From positions 558,001 to 622,000 of the forward strand of contig OZ037912.1 of assembly GCA_964035575.1 (NCBI GenBank): a stretch of DNA of 64,000 bases, given 5' to 3'. Positions 39,815-50,738 of this stretch are shown in pieces. The DNA is from Rhynchopus sp. YZ270_cl-10 (Eukaryota; Euglenozoa; Diplonemea; Diplonemida; Diplonemidae). Position numbers and translations under genes: made by a program. Below the pieces are notes generated by a model. That model saw only the letters and a program-made list of their open reading frames with translations, did not search any database and was not told the DNA's origin. Positions within the stretch are counted from its first letter, which is position 1. Each line of letters starts with the position of its first letter.

Positions 39815-40140
39815 GAAAAAAACTTACTGGGGGGGGGCGAATAAGAGATCAGGGGTGAATAAGAGATCAGGGCCGAATAAGAGATCAGGTTGAGATTTTG
39901 GGGGTATTTTTTTTTTTTTTTTTTTTGCATGCAACAGGGTTTTATCTTGAAAAAACATTTTGAAATTTTACCCTGTCTACCCGGTCTGGCAAAAAAGTGG
40001 TCAAAAAAATTTTTTTGCCTCCGGCGAAAATGTCTATTTCCTTTTTTTCCCCCAAAAAATTTTTTTTATTTTTGGCTCGTCCGTTCGCCTAATAAGAGAT
40101 GCCACATCTCTTATTCGCCCCCCCCCAGTAAGTTTTTTTA
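39815..40140. mobile_element. Nested inverted-repeat unit A
   Basis: Ends AAAAAAACTTACTGGGGGGG and its complement, extended by GCGAATAAGAGAT on both sides. The left arm repeats GAATAAGAGATCAG three times. About 326 bp, non-coding, inside the 2.5-kb element. Confidence 0.65.
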
Positions 40141-40185
40141 GGAAAAAAACGTAACTTAAGTTTTTTTTATAAAAAAACAGCTTAA

Positions 40186-41292
40186 GTTACCATACAATGC
40201 AACGAGGCCGGGTACGCCTGAAAATACTCGTATCTGGAAAATATATCTGAGGCGTGCCTGAGGCGTCACTGAGGCGTGCCTGAGGCGTACTCGGGATTAG
40301 TTACGTTTAAGTACGCCTCAGGCACGCCTGAGTATATATCAACGCATACTTGCGTTTCAGGCGCCTGGTGTGGATTTTTTCCCCGCAAAATGGGCCTCTG
40401 ATGAATTTCGGAGCGATCTGAAAAAATTCCGGGGTCGGACAATTTTTTTAGCAAAAAATGCGTGACTTTAAGTTTGTACCAAAATCAGGGGAAAGTATAC
40501 CCGGTTTCATATTTCTGCCGATATATAAAATTATTACGCACAGGTCATCACGTTTCTAAGGCATGCCATGTATTTTCCCCACCCCCTGAAATGTGCTGAA
40601 ATCAACTTTCGGTGTCCTGCTGAGAAAATTGCGGGGTCGCAAGATATTTTTAGTGGAAAAATATCATGGTCACTGCCTACAGTAAACTGTCTACTAAAAA
40701 GAGGCTTCGCAGAAGATGCGTCATACCTCGGTTATGTATGAAAAAGTCTTTTGGTCACCCCATAGTTGTATTTTAATTAGAGCTGTGGTCTGTGGATGAA
40801 GGAGACCTGTGTATGATTTTAGGATCTCGATGGGATCTTTCTAGTGTTGGAGGATCCAGCCTTGTATGAGCCTCTTCCGTCTTGCATCAAGTTGGGCCGC
40901 GAAGGGCCCAGTCGAAAATCACCCCCGAGATTTGTTTCCAATGATTTTTGAACCAATGAAATACCCGAATGTACCACCAAAATATATATCATCAGCACCA
41001 AAGCTTAGCGAACCCTTTTCATTTTTTCGACTCGCTCGGCCCAGAGGCACATTTTTCATCGTGCGACCCCGCATTTAAAAGATTTTGCTACCTCTGAATC
41101 GAAAGCCACAAAATTTGGGGCGAAATACTTTTTTGTTCATGACCAAAATGCTGGTAAGAATATAAATATACTCAGGCGTGCCTGAGGCGTACTTAAACGT
41201 AACTAATCCCGAGTACGCCTCAGGCACGCCTGAGTATTTATTTTCAGGCCTTGGCGAGGCCGACTCGGCCTCGTTGCATTGTATGAGTTACC
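40186..41292. mobile_element. Nested inverted-repeat unit B
   Basis: About 1.1 kb with long imperfect inverted arms. Outermost: GTTACCATACAATGCAACGA at the left, complement at 41263-41292. Further in: GTACGCCTCAGGCACGCCTG in both orientations, repeated several times. The middle (about 40440-41160) is unique and has no convincing ORF. Confidence 0.65.
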
Positions 41293-41816
41293 AACTTAAG
41301 TCACTTAAGTTAGCTTAAGTTACCGTTTTTTTTTTGTATTTTTTTTTTTGTTTTTGTTTTTGCTTGGACGATGAACTTCACTGAAGGGGCCGGATACCCG
41401 TAGTTTCCTGATGCAGCATCCCTACTGAAAATTCCAAATGAGGGTGACCACCCAATCAAATCGGACTTATCACTGCACCCGCGTGCGGTCAAGTGCACAC
41501 GTGAGGGGCGATTATTCGGAGTAGACATGACAGTGAAATATCGATGGTAAAATGGCTGGTACATGACAGTCATTTTCCACTTTCCGAAACGTAAATATTT
41601 TGCAACGAAATATTATGCTTGGCGTGGCTGCATAACCGATTACCCGTGTTTCTACCAGTTGTCACCCTCATAGGGGATACACGTGTTGGGGGAAAAAATT
41701 TTCGTTGGTGAAGCTTTTAAACGGCGGTATTTGCATTTCTGGAATCCGTCCGGCCAGTGGTGGGGTCAATTTGCCGAAACGTACAAGTTCTCGTTTTTGG
41801 TCAATTTCCGCACAGT

Positions 41817-41984
41817 ACACAGGTACACAGGTACACAGGTACACAGGTACACAGGTACACAGGTACACAGGTACACAGGTACACAGGTACACAGGTACAC
41901 AGGTACACAGGTACACAGGTACACAGGTACACAGGTACACAGGTACACAGGTACACAGGTACACAGGTACACAGGTACACAGGT
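41817..41984. repeat. Minisatellite, 8-bp unit ACACAGGT, 21 copies
   Basis: Perfect array. The ~195 bp on its left (41621-41816) are homologous, inverted, to the right flank of the 9-bp minisatellite at 49821-50513. Confidence 0.95.
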
Positions 41985-42834
41985 ACATAATCTGTGGTGG
42001 TCAAAAGTGCAAAATTCTTTCGTCAATGCATTTTTTGAGGACTGTTATACCTAGAGAATATGGTCAGATCACTCTTCAGACCACCTGAAGCTTCACACCC
42101 AAGCCAAGCAAAAGGGAAAAAAAAAAAAAAAAAAAAAAAAAACGATGACTTAAGGTAACTTAAGCGACTTAAGTTTTTTTTTTTTAAAAACTTAAGTCAC
42201 TAAAGTTACACAGCCATGACATCCGTCTTTCAATTTTTTTTTTTTTTTTTTCATTTTTCATTAGAACCAAAGACTACGGCAGTACGATTAGATACAATAA
42301 AATATTTCACGATTTGTGGGGAAAACCCCATGATGTGCGTGTGTGTGCACGAGAGACACATTTATCTTACAAAAAAAAAACACATAATTCTTGGTAAAGC
42401 TGGTTTGGTGTTGCTACCATACAAGACAGTCTTCGCTCACGAGTCTTTTCGTTATCTTACGAGGGGTTTTTTTTTTTTGTTACCTGAACGGTCTCTGCAT
42501 CCATGGGGGTGTGTCCACACTACGCACAGAAAAAGCCTCACTATTCCCCCTCAGGAATTTTCCCTCCCTCCCCCCGATTGTCGTCGATACTAAAAGTTAC
42601 GCACACCGTTTGGTGAAAATATGGTAACTCGAGTAACAACGTACAAGACAAAAAACAGAAGCTTATTTCACCTTTTTGTCCCCTTTTTTAAACTTTTCTT
42701 ACAATCCCCCCGATTGTGTTCGCTCACTCGCAATAACCGATTCGACGTTACAGCCTGCTTTTCTTCCAGCCTTTCTCTCTCACTGTCACCTGGAGAGCAG
42801 GCATTTTTTTTTAAAGGTTTCCTTTTACATCTTC

Positions 42835-42920
42835 TGCTGTTGGCTGCAGGGTGCTTTGTGCTTTCATCAGGGGCTGGCATCGTGGGTCAGTCGGAGGTGT
42901 GCCTGCATCAATAACTTCAC
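42835..42920 (+). repeat. Dispersed block R6, longest intact copy
   Basis: GCTGCAGGGTGCTTTGTGCT, then GGCTGGCATCGTGGGTCAGT, CGGAGGTG, TGCCTGCATCAATAACTTC. It serves as the uninterrupted version of the sequence split by the foldback element at 46343-46998. Confidence 0.55.
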
Positions 42921-43082
42921 CTTTTTTTTCTTTTTCGAAGCAGTGTCCTGCGTCCGCCGGTGTCCAGCGAGGCGTTCGGTACTTTCAACTTCTCATTTTT
43001 TTTTTCTTTTTTGTTGCTTTTCTATTCTTATTTTGAGCAACCATGTCCTGTTACCTATTATTGTGTGTTTATATTTTTTTCG

Positions 43083-43125
43083 AGGTGACTGAATGCACTC
43101 GAGAGGCTTAGGTTCATCTAAACCA
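43083..43125 (+). repeat. R1 stem-loop block
   Basis: AGGTGACTGAATGCACTCGA with GAGGCTTAGGTTCATCTA; small insertion in the left arm. Confidence 0.5.
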
Positions 43126-43190
43126 ACTTCCCCATAGTTTGAATTTTTGACTTGATAAGAAATAATAACCTTATGACGAGATCGTCAATT

Positions 43191-43278
43191 CCTAGGTTTA
43201 AATGAGAAATAGTAGTTACCGGGTACGGTCGCCAAATCATCCCTCAAACAGGAGGATTTTGTGCAATCAACGAAAACG
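43191..43278 (+). ncRNA. R4 structured block, diverged copy
   Basis: Same order as the other R4 copies: GAGAAATAGT, TACGGTCGCCAA, hairpin, GTGCAATCAACGAAAA. The hairpin is CAAATCATCC-(CTCAAACA)-GGAGGATTTTG: the loop is unchanged, but stem bases differ on both sides from 22011-22089 and pairing is kept. Confidence 0.35.
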
Positions 43279-43994
43279 TCACTCACCCACCGGTACTACT
43301 TTTTTTTTGAGATGTCCATTTTTATGTTTTTGTTTTTTCGCCGTTCTGCGTTCGAGTAGAAACCCCAATGGGACTGCGTGCGTTTTTTTTAGCACACGGA
43401 AGAGCGAGTCAATAGCAGGTCTGTGATGTTTCCTTAAGGTCCTCGGCAAGGAGTTTGGGGTGTCTGGGTGTGTGACATGGTCTGTACGTTGAAGTAAACG
43501 AAATACACCGGTGAGCATATCGCCTTAAAATTTTTCTTTTGAGTCCTTGAAAAAAGCAAAAAAAAAAAACAAAAAACAAAACAAAACCCCATGCAAACGT
43601 TCCTAGAACTGGCGTCCTGCATTGTTAAAAAAATTCCCCAAAAAAGAACATTTTAGAAAAGGACCGGCACATTTTTTATTTCATTTTTTTGCGTACAAAG
43701 TTGTGCTTGTTGGAGGGGTCTGTGAAATTGTTGGTAAAAAAAAACAGAAAATCCTTCCTTTTGCTTTGGGAAGCCGTTTTATATATTTCTAGTCAAACAT
43801 TGTTACCCAGGTTTCAAAAAGGGGGATGGGGTTGGGTACCATGTTGACCAGAAAGTCATAAAACAAAGTCCTTTTCTTGTTATTTTGATTTTTTTCCTTA
43901 TGCAATGTGATTAGAAAATCAGACACAAACGAACCCAGCGTCAACGATCTTTTCGAACAAGTATTCCCCCTGCACGCCAGACAGCGTTTCAACG

Positions 43995-44025
<31 letters not shown>

Positions 44026-44408
44026 ACTCAATTATCTTTCCTGAGGAATGTTATAAAGATCAGTTGGCGGTGCAATGTCTGGGGTTGTACCCCCTCAGAT
44101 ACCCTTACAAAGGCACATCCCTTACCCCTTTTGTAAGGTGACTTAGAGAGATGTCGACACAGTCGGCTCGTCCATCTTTCAGTTTTTTTATTGAATGAAT
44201 TATAATCAGACAACAAACACCGGTGGGGTAAAAAGCAAAAACACACCGGAAGGGGGGAAAAAAAACTTAGTAGGGGGATACTGGCGTATCTTTGGGATTT
44301 CAAAACTCTAAGGAGGGGTTTTACCGATATTTTGTTGTATGCGTGTGTTGGAGAGTAAAGGGGAGGGAAATGACAGCATTCCCCTTAACATCGCTTTCGT
44401 AACAAAAA

Positions 44409-44473
44409 CAGTGGAGATTGTACAAACTGTGGCAACACAACCGAGGCAACTACACTACTCCAACAATTTATCA
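44409..44473 (+). repeat. Dispersed block R3, copy 4
   Basis: AGTGGAGATTGTACAAACTG, GGCAACACAACCGAGGCAAC, TACACTACTCCAACAATTTATC. Matches 1497-1570. Confidence 0.6.
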
Positions 44474-44670
44474 CACAAAAAACAAAACAAGAGCACAAAG
44501 CAAACATAACAAATACTTCATAAAAACCCATTCAAAATCCCCTGAACATCGCTTTGCGAGGAAAAGCAAAGCTCCCGGGAAAAACAGGAGCGCGAGCACT
44601 CCATAACAATCTTGTGGAAAACAATGGGGATATTCAGCTTTCAATTTTACAATATTTATCCTTTTTTTTT

Positions 44671-44717
44671 AGGTGACTAAGCACCAGAGGCTTAGGTTCA
44701 TCGATAAACTTTTCTCT
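44671..44717 (+). repeat. R1 stem-loop block
   Basis: AGGTGACTAAGCACCAGAGG, CTTAGGTTCATC, GATAAACTTTTCTC; preceded by ten T, like many copies. Confidence 0.65.
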
Positions 44718-45903
44718 TTTCTCGTTTACCCCCCTTTTTGTCTTTGGTGTGAAATATGATTTTTTTTTTTTCCAAAATGCAAAGATTTATTCTGGGGTGG
44801 TGTGTGTGTGTTTCAGACCAAGTTACCTAGGGTATTTCGTGTTAATTAAATCAAGGCCGCACTTGCAAGGATTAGCCACAATCAACGCCCCGGTTAGATG
44901 CCCCCGACCATCCCCCGAGTGTAGTATGAAATAAGTTTTGCCTGAGAGACCAACTGTCGGTCATCCAGTTTACCAGGGATGTACCTCGAAAGGACCTGCA
45001 TGCAGGTGGGTTCTAGGCCCGATGTGTGGGGAGCAGTCTATCCGTGGTGCGCGCTTTAGAAGTAATTTGTTTGTTTTCATCATTTACCGTCGGGGGCACG
45101 GGGTCCTGAGCGGACCCTGCGATGCCCAACTCGCTGAAGGGGAGGTGTCGTCACTCACCTGGGTCCGTCATCATGCCAAGGGTTCTAGTCTTGGCATTCC
45201 GGAGCTGCTGCCCCTGGTGTGTGTGTGTGTGTGGGGATGCTTCTTTTTATATAGGGATAACGCACGCATATCTGTGTGTGCGTTGTCCGGATGCTTGTGC
45301 GAAAATTTTGATCCTGACGAACGCTTTTTTCCCCCCCTCTCCCCTTCTCTTCACCCCCTTCGCCAAAAAAAAAGCAAAAAAGCAAAAAAAAAAAAAAAAC
45401 TGAGCGATGTGGATGTCACTAAGGTGGTTAAATAGACACGTTGTCAAAAAAAATTTTCATAGTGAAGACTGCCTGAATGGCAGCTACACTAAACAAACAA
45501 ATTACCAAAAATTTTAAAAAAGAAATGATGTACGAGAAGGAAGCAAAATCCATTTTTGTTTATTTTTTTTTCTCTTTTTTTGTGATGTTGTCTCCCCCCC
45601 ACCCTACTCAAGACACATCATTCAAGGTTCGCCGAAGAAACCAAAATGTTGTTGAATTGTTTTGTACCATTGCAAACAGACAATATACGCAATGTAGGAC
45701 TACCTCAGTGCAAAAAAATGAAAAGAAAATAAAGACGAAGAAAAAAATCAACACAAATGCTGTCATTTTGTCCAACAGGAGGTGGGATATGCTAAGTAAC
45801 TCCTACTTTTCAAAAAAACAAAAAACAAAAAACAAACAAAAAAAAACAAAACAAAAAAAACAAACAAAGAGTGTGTCACAACTATGTGTGGGTCAATGGG
45901 ATT

Positions 45904-45950
45904 TAGGTGACTAAGTACGCGAGGCTTGAGATCATCTTCACCCAACTTAT
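45904..45950 (+). repeat. R1 stem-loop block
   Basis: AGGTGACTAAGTACGCGAGG, CTTGAGATCATCTT. One base change in each stem arm. Confidence 0.55.
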
Positions 45951-46227
45951 CTTTTCTGTCAAGGAGTTGTTGTCCTCTCTTTTCTGTGATCTGATTATTT
46001 TCCCTCCTTTTTTCCCCCTTCTACCCCCTACTTAGGCAAACCGTTTACAAATACAAAACCAAAAAAAAATACGCAAAAAAAATAAAAAAATCTACAACAA
46101 AAAAAAAGCATAAAAACATGATAAAAATAGTGTTCCTCTCCAACCCTTTTGTATCCGTCTCTCTTCTCTCTCGGAGGACCTCTCCCCTCTCCCCTCTCCC
46201 CTCTTCCTGCACAATTTATTTTTTCTC

Positions 46228-46290
46228 GAAAACTTGGTTGTTTTAGTGTGGACACCCCGAAGATGAACTCCGCTATTACTACACACGTCT
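46228..46290 (+). repeat. Dispersed block R2, copy 1
   Basis: GAAAACTTGGTTGTTTTAGT, GTGGACACCCCGAAGATGAA, CTCCGCTATTACTACAC. Other copies at 54911-54972, 59937-59998 and, inverted, 56680-56730. Ends carry GTGTAG and CTACAC-like inverted words. Confidence 0.6.
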
Positions 46291-46342
46291 TTTTCCTTTT
46301 TTTACATCTACTGTTGTAGGCCGCAGGGTACTTTGTGCTTTT

Positions 46343-46998
46343 ATATCACTAGTGAAATAAAGTCTCTGTGCATTTCTGATTTTTACCTGTAAAAGTGAGT
46401 GACGTAAAGTGGACTTTATGTCACTCACTTTCACTTTAAACTACTCATTTTGTACAGGCGTGACCTAGACGAATGAAGAAAAGTAAGTCTAACTAGTGAA
46501 ATAAAGTTACTTTTCTTCACTCCACACTTTTGGGCGACTTTACCGTATTCTGGTTGAAATTTTGACCTGACAATTTTTTTCTGGATTTGGTCAATCTGAG
46601 GGCTTTTTTCGATTTTTGAGCCATTTTATGACGCGCCACTATTCCACAAACCCGCAGATTCTTCACTACAGCATGTTGTCACACAATACGGTACCCACTT
46701 TTACAGGTAAATATCAGAAATGCACCTCGACTATTTCACGCGTAAAATAAAATTACGTATTTGGCACAATAGTGCACTTTCCTTCACCTCGGTGGTGGTC
46801 CTGTCGAAGCTGAAGCTTGTTCCCACTCGCTTCGCTCGTGGCAACAACTCGAACTTGATGTGACTCGCTTCGCTCGTCACATCAAGTTATTTACTGCACT
46901 CGCTTCGCTCGTACAGTAAGCCTTTCAGCTCCGACGTCCCACCGCCTCAGTGACGTAAAGTACACTTTATTTCACCAAATAAATAGTCTTCATTCGGA
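46343..46998. mobile_element. Foldback element inserted into an R6 block
   Basis: Inverted words near the ends (AGTGAAATAAAGT at the left, ACTTTATTTCAC at the right) and a longer inner pair (GTGCATTTCTGAT, TACCTGTAAAAGTG against 46702-46732). It splits the R6 sequence seen whole at about 42835-42920: the left half ends CTTTGTGCTTTT at about 46342, the right half resumes GGCTGGCATCG at about 47000. The right arm carries three palindromes centred on CTCGCTTCGCTCG (46825-46912). About 650 bp; non-coding; exact ends uncertain. Confidence 0.6.
46825..46912. repeat. Three hairpins sharing the core ACTCGCTTCGCTCGT
   Basis: The 15-bp core occurs at 46825-46839, 46863-46877 and 46898-46912. Each is enclosed by a different outer stem (CC/GG; AACTTGATGTG/CACATCAAGTT; TACTG/CAGTA), so they are three distinct near-perfect cruciform-forming sequences within ~110 bp. 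Confidence 0.8.
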
Positions 46999-47214
46999 TG
47001 GCTGGCATCGTACAGTGGGTCAGTCGGAGGTGCCTGCATTTTGACAGTTTTTTTTATACCAAAAATTGTCAAAAATCCTGATAAATCCCCTTCTTCTTCC
47101 ACCTCTTCACCTCTCCAAAGGGGGAAAACAAAATAAAACAATAGTGAAGCTCCTCTCTGGGTACACAAATCTAAGCTTTTTTTTTTTCAAAAAAAAAAAG
47201 GGTTCTATAAAAAA

Positions 47215-48890
47215 ATGGACCACGCGAGCTGGGCCGCAAGCACCCGCCTCTTCACAGAGGACGCTGTGCAGGAGAAGTTTGAGGGGTGGTTTGGTGCGGA
47301 CAACATCCAGCACATCGGGGAGGCCTTGCGCAGCGCGCCTGCGTTGACCACTTTACGGCAGTTCCGTGCTGCTGATAACACCAAGGCTATTATCGCAGAA
47401 ATCCAAGAATCTGTCGGACCCGAACGTATTGTATCACAACACCCGGTCATCGAGAGCTGCATTGTGATAGCGCCGAAGGAAGGGAGCGAGACTTTGATCC
47501 ACCACCCCCAATCTGTTGTGGTCGACTATAAATGCGGGGAGGCAGTTTTGCGTGGCGCTGATGTGTTTGCCCCTGGAATTCTTGCTGCATCGTGCAGATT
47601 CGACCCTGGTGCCAAGCTTAATGTTCTTGTTGCAATCAACCCAAATGAAACTCCACTGAAGGGCTCTATGGTGGAACGGAATTTATGTGGTAGTGATTCC
47701 ACCTCGCTTCTTCACGTTGCTTCTGGAGTGGCAAATATGTCGCGAGCGGAGGTGGTGAAACCGGGTGCATCTGGGATTGCAATTCGCATTGTCTCTCGGG
47801 TGGTGGACCACCCCCCGATGGATGGGGTGGCGAATGCGTGTTTGCTGCAGAATATTCCGTCGATGCTTCCTCCTTTTCTTCTGCGGCCGGAGCCTGGGCA
47901 GAGGGTGATTGATATGTGCGCTGCTCCAGGGGGGAAGACAACTCATGTCTTGGATTTGATGGAGAGAAAGGGAGAGTTGGTGGCGTTGGACCGGAGTGGG
48001 AAGAGGCTGGCGGAGTTGAAGCTGCTGGCGGAGAAGGCGGGGGGTGCGGAGTGTGTGGTGTGCGCGCAGCAGGATGCAACAAAAAGCGTGAAGAAATACG
48101 GTGAACGCAGCTTCGACAGAGTCATGCTGGACCCACCGTGCTCAGGGCTCGGCCTCCGCCCCCGTCTGCGTCACGACATGAAGCTCAAAGAGCTTGAGGA
48201 GTTTGCAAGCTACCAGCGCCGTCTCCTGACGGCGGCATACAACCTATGCAAGGTTGGGGGCAGAATCGTGTTTAGTACCTGCTCGATCAGTCCGATTGAG
48301 AATGAGGGCAACGTGGCGTGGTTTCTTGCGACATACCGTGAGAAAGTGCGTCTCGAAACACCAACAGACGAGACACGAAAGTACTATGAGCTTGGATCAA
48401 AGGGTATGTCTTTGTTGCGACTATTTTTGGAACCGGACCGCTAAGGCAGTTCATTGCTGGGGGCTTTTTTCGTGTTATGCAGATGATATATCAAAATGCG
48501 AAGCGATTATAATTCTGTGAAAAATGTGAGGCAAATGCAACATCTCAGACTTCTAACCTGACTGTAAAGGGGAGCCCACTTTTTTCTTCAGCAATTACCG
48601 TCTTCGTAAAAATGTTCGACCGTAAAAAAGGACGAACTTCCAGAAAAATCCTGAAAAGGACGAACTTTATTACGGTCGAACATTTTTACGAAGACGGTAT
48701 CCCCTTTCTTCTAACTATCCTACCTCTTGGTGGTTGTCGACACAAAACACCCTCGCACACACACACACACACAGGTCTCAAGGACTGTGGCCTGACCGAC
48801 GCTGCCTGCGATAATGTGATCCGGTTCAACCCCTCCAAGGGTTCGCCCTACACAGGCTTCTTCGTCGCCTCGTTTGAGAAGTTGGCGTGA
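47215..48890 (+). CDS. NSUN6: NSUN6-like RNA (cytosine-5) methyltransferase (2 exons: 47215-48403, 48775-48890)
   Basis: 434 residues. An N-terminal helical part leads into a PUA RNA-binding domain (~95-195; VVVDYKCGEAVLRGADVFAPGI), the hallmark that separates NSUN6 from other NSUN proteins. The Rossmann methyltransferase domain follows: SAM-binding DMCAAPGGKTTH (~232-243), acidic LDRSG (VALDRS), DPPCSG with motif IV Cys (~308), and FSTCSISPIENE with the catalytic motif VI Cys (~354). Exon 2 supplies the family's conserved end (RFNPSKGSPYTGFFVASFEK). Known NSUN6 proteins methylate C72 at the 3' end of certain tRNAs and some mRNAs. Start: the ATG after a run of A, consistent with the family's length. 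The short N-terminus and clean motifs suggest a functional gene. Confidence 0.88.
48404..48774 (+). other. Intron of the NSUN6-like gene
   Basis: 371 bp, donor GTATGT, acceptor at the end of a (CA)n run (ACACACACAG). Phase 1 (G + GT). Skipping it restores the conserved C-terminus. It hosts a 104-bp foldback element. Confidence 0.85.
48596..48699. mobile_element. 104-bp foldback MITE inside the NSUN6-like intron
   Basis: Terminal inverted repeats of about 30 bp, apparently perfect (TACCGTCTTCGTAAAAATGT and onward; complement at 48670-48699). The centre repeats AAAGGACGAACTT twice. Target duplication not clear. Confidence 0.85.
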
Positions 48891-49315
48891 TGTTGGAAAT
48901 ATGCGCAATACGCAGGCTTCTCAAGATGCTCCCATGAGAGAGGAGGGGGAAGAACACAGCAGAATGAAGAGAACAGAAAAAGTCGTAATTTTGCCCCCCA
49001 AAAAAAAAAAAATTCAACAGTGAAAAGGAAAAAAGAAGAAATGGGTCAATGAAGCGCCTTGCCATAACTCGTCTCGGATTGATGAACAGGACATGTCTAC
49101 CCTTTCCCTTCATCTTCGTTCAGCCGATGACTTGAAGTTTGACAAAAAAAAAAGGGGGGGGCGTTTAGTATCAACGTAAAGCAGGGGGGAGGGAATGTAT
49201 AAATTTCACAACACATATCTAATGTCATCAAATGGTAGCGCCCATCCCCTTACACCCCCTTTTTTGAAATTGAAACATTGATAATGTGCCGACACCTCGC
49301 TTTTTTTTACTTCTA
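48891..49315. other. Intergenic, nothing recognised
   Basis: A-rich DNA after the NSUN6-like gene; no dispersed block or gene seen. Confidence 0.5.
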
Positions 49316-49820
49316 TGTGAGCTTGGGGTGATCAGAGGTACTTTTTTGCAGCTCGAGTCAAGAAAAATCACGAAAAATCACAACGGTTACAAACGGTTAC
49401 AAATGCTTACAAAAACGAAATTATGATTTTGTTTGGGTTTTTTGTGAGCGTACGTGATTTTTTGTGATTTTTTGTGATTCGCATTCCGGATTTTGTGATT
49501 TTTTGTGATTTTTTGTGATTTTTTGTGATTCGCATTCCGGATTTTGTGATTTTTTGTGATTTTCTGTGATTTTTTGTGATTTTTTGTGATTTTTTGTGAT
49601 TCGCATTCCAGATGTTTGTGATTTTTTGTGAAATTTCTGTGAAATTTTTCAGTGATTGAATGGTACTATACGGGGGGGTACCTGATCACAAATGTTCACA
49701 ACCATGGTAATGTTATGGTAACATCACGGTTAACATAGTGGCGTTGTGAACTGGTGTGAAGTTGTGAATCAAATTGATTTTGATTTTTTTTGGTACTGTG
49801 TACTGGGTGTACTGTGTGTA

Positions 49821-50513
49821 CTGTGTATACTGTGTATACTGTGTATACTGTGTATACTGTGTATACTGTGTATACTGTGTATACTGTGTATACTGTGTAT
49901 ACTGTGTATACTGTGTATACTGTGTATACTGTGTATACTGTGTATACTGTGTATACTGTGTATACTGTGTATACTGTGTATACTGTGTATACTGTGTATA
50001 CTGTGTATACTGTGTATACTGTGTATACTGTGTATACTGTGTATACTGTGTATACTGTGTATACTGTGTATACTGTGTATACTGTGTATACTGTGTATAC
50101 TGTGTATACTGTGTATACTGTGTATACTGTGTATACTGTGTATACTGTGTATACTGTGTATACTGTGTATACTGTGTATACTGTGTATACTGTGTATACT
50201 GTGTATACTGTGTATACTGTGTATACTGTGTATACTGTGTATACTGTGTATACTGTGTATACTGTGTATACTGTGTATACTGTGTATACTGTGTATACTG
50301 TGTATACTGTGTATACTGTGTATACTGTGTATACTGTGTATACTGTGTATACTGTGTATACTGTGTATACTGTGTATACTGTGTATACTGTGTATACTGT
50401 GTATACTGTGTATACTGTGTATACTGTGTATACTGTGTATACTGTGTATACTGTGTATACTGTGTATACTGTGTATACTGTGTATACTGTGTATACTGTG
50501 TATACTGTGTATA
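49821..50513. repeat. Minisatellite, 9-bp unit CTGTGTATA, 77 copies
   Basis: 693 bp of an essentially perfect 9-bp repeat, open in all six frames and so the source of several long false ORFs. The strand complement reads TATACACAG, sharing ACACAG with the 8-bp array at 41817-41984. Confidence 0.95.
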
Positions 50514-50738
50514 CTGTGCACTGCGAAAAATTGACCAAACATGAGAACTTGTCCATTCCGGCAAATTGACCCCACCACTGGCCGGACGGATTCCGGAAGT
50601 GCAAATGCCGGCATTTAAAAGCTCACCAGCGAAAAAAAGAAAAGAAATTTTTCTAACATCTATACCCCCCCTTTATGGAGCGACAACTGGTAGAAACACG
50701 GTAGAACCACGGGGAATCGGTTAAGGCGCCACACCACA
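50514..50738 (-). repeat. Minisatellite-associated flank shared with 41621-41816
   Basis: Read on the minus strand it matches 41621-41816: GGCG-CACACC region, TAACCGATT, CCCGTG, TTTCTACCAGTTGTC, GGAATCCGTCCGGCCAGTGG, TGGGGTCAATTTGCCG, TTTGGTCAATTT, then the array. So the same ~200-bp sequence precedes two different minisatellites. Confidence 0.85.

Larger units (their letters stand above)
39695..42218. mobile_element. 2.5-kb non-coding inverted-repeat element with 6-bp target duplication
   Basis: Terminal inverted repeats (left CATGGCTGTGTAACTT, right AAGTTACACAGCCATG with one extra mismatch nearby) are flanked by the exact direct repeat ACATCC (39689-39694 and 42219-42224). Subterminal DNA on both sides is packed with CTTAAGT palindromes and A/T runs. 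Inside lie two nested inverted-repeat units (39815-40140 and 40186-41292) and an 8-bp minisatellite (41817-41984). No ORF above noise, so it is non-autonomous. Six-base duplications occur in several DNA-transposon groups, so the family is left open. Confidence 0.85.
42225..47214. other. Gene-poor intergenic region with dispersed blocks
   Basis: No convincing gene in ~5 kb. Blocks in order: R6 (about 42835-42920), R1 (43083-43125), R4 (43191-43278), R3 (44409-44473), R1 (44671-44717), R1 (45904-45950), R2 (46228-46290), foldback element (46343-46998). About 44870-45235 is a GC-richer island without homopolymers and with an open frame, but its translation looks random; an RNA or decayed exon is possible. 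The rest is T/A runs. Confidence 0.5.

Noticed and set aside
41668-42088. ORFs of TGTQVHR and CTCVPVYL repeats
   Set aside because: Readings of the 8-bp ACACAGGT array.
44938-45435. 165-codon ORF in a GC-richer island
   Set aside because: No domain, no plausible start context, ends in a poly-Lys run from an A tract. I checked it for rRNA-like words (AATCAAGGCCGCACTTG, GGTTAGATGCC) and found no convincing match.
49696-50604. Long ORFs on both strands of Tyr-Thr-Val, Cys-Ile-Leu, His-Ser-Ile and similar repeats
   Set aside because: They are readings of the 9-bp minisatellite, whose unit is a multiple of three and lacks stops in any frame.
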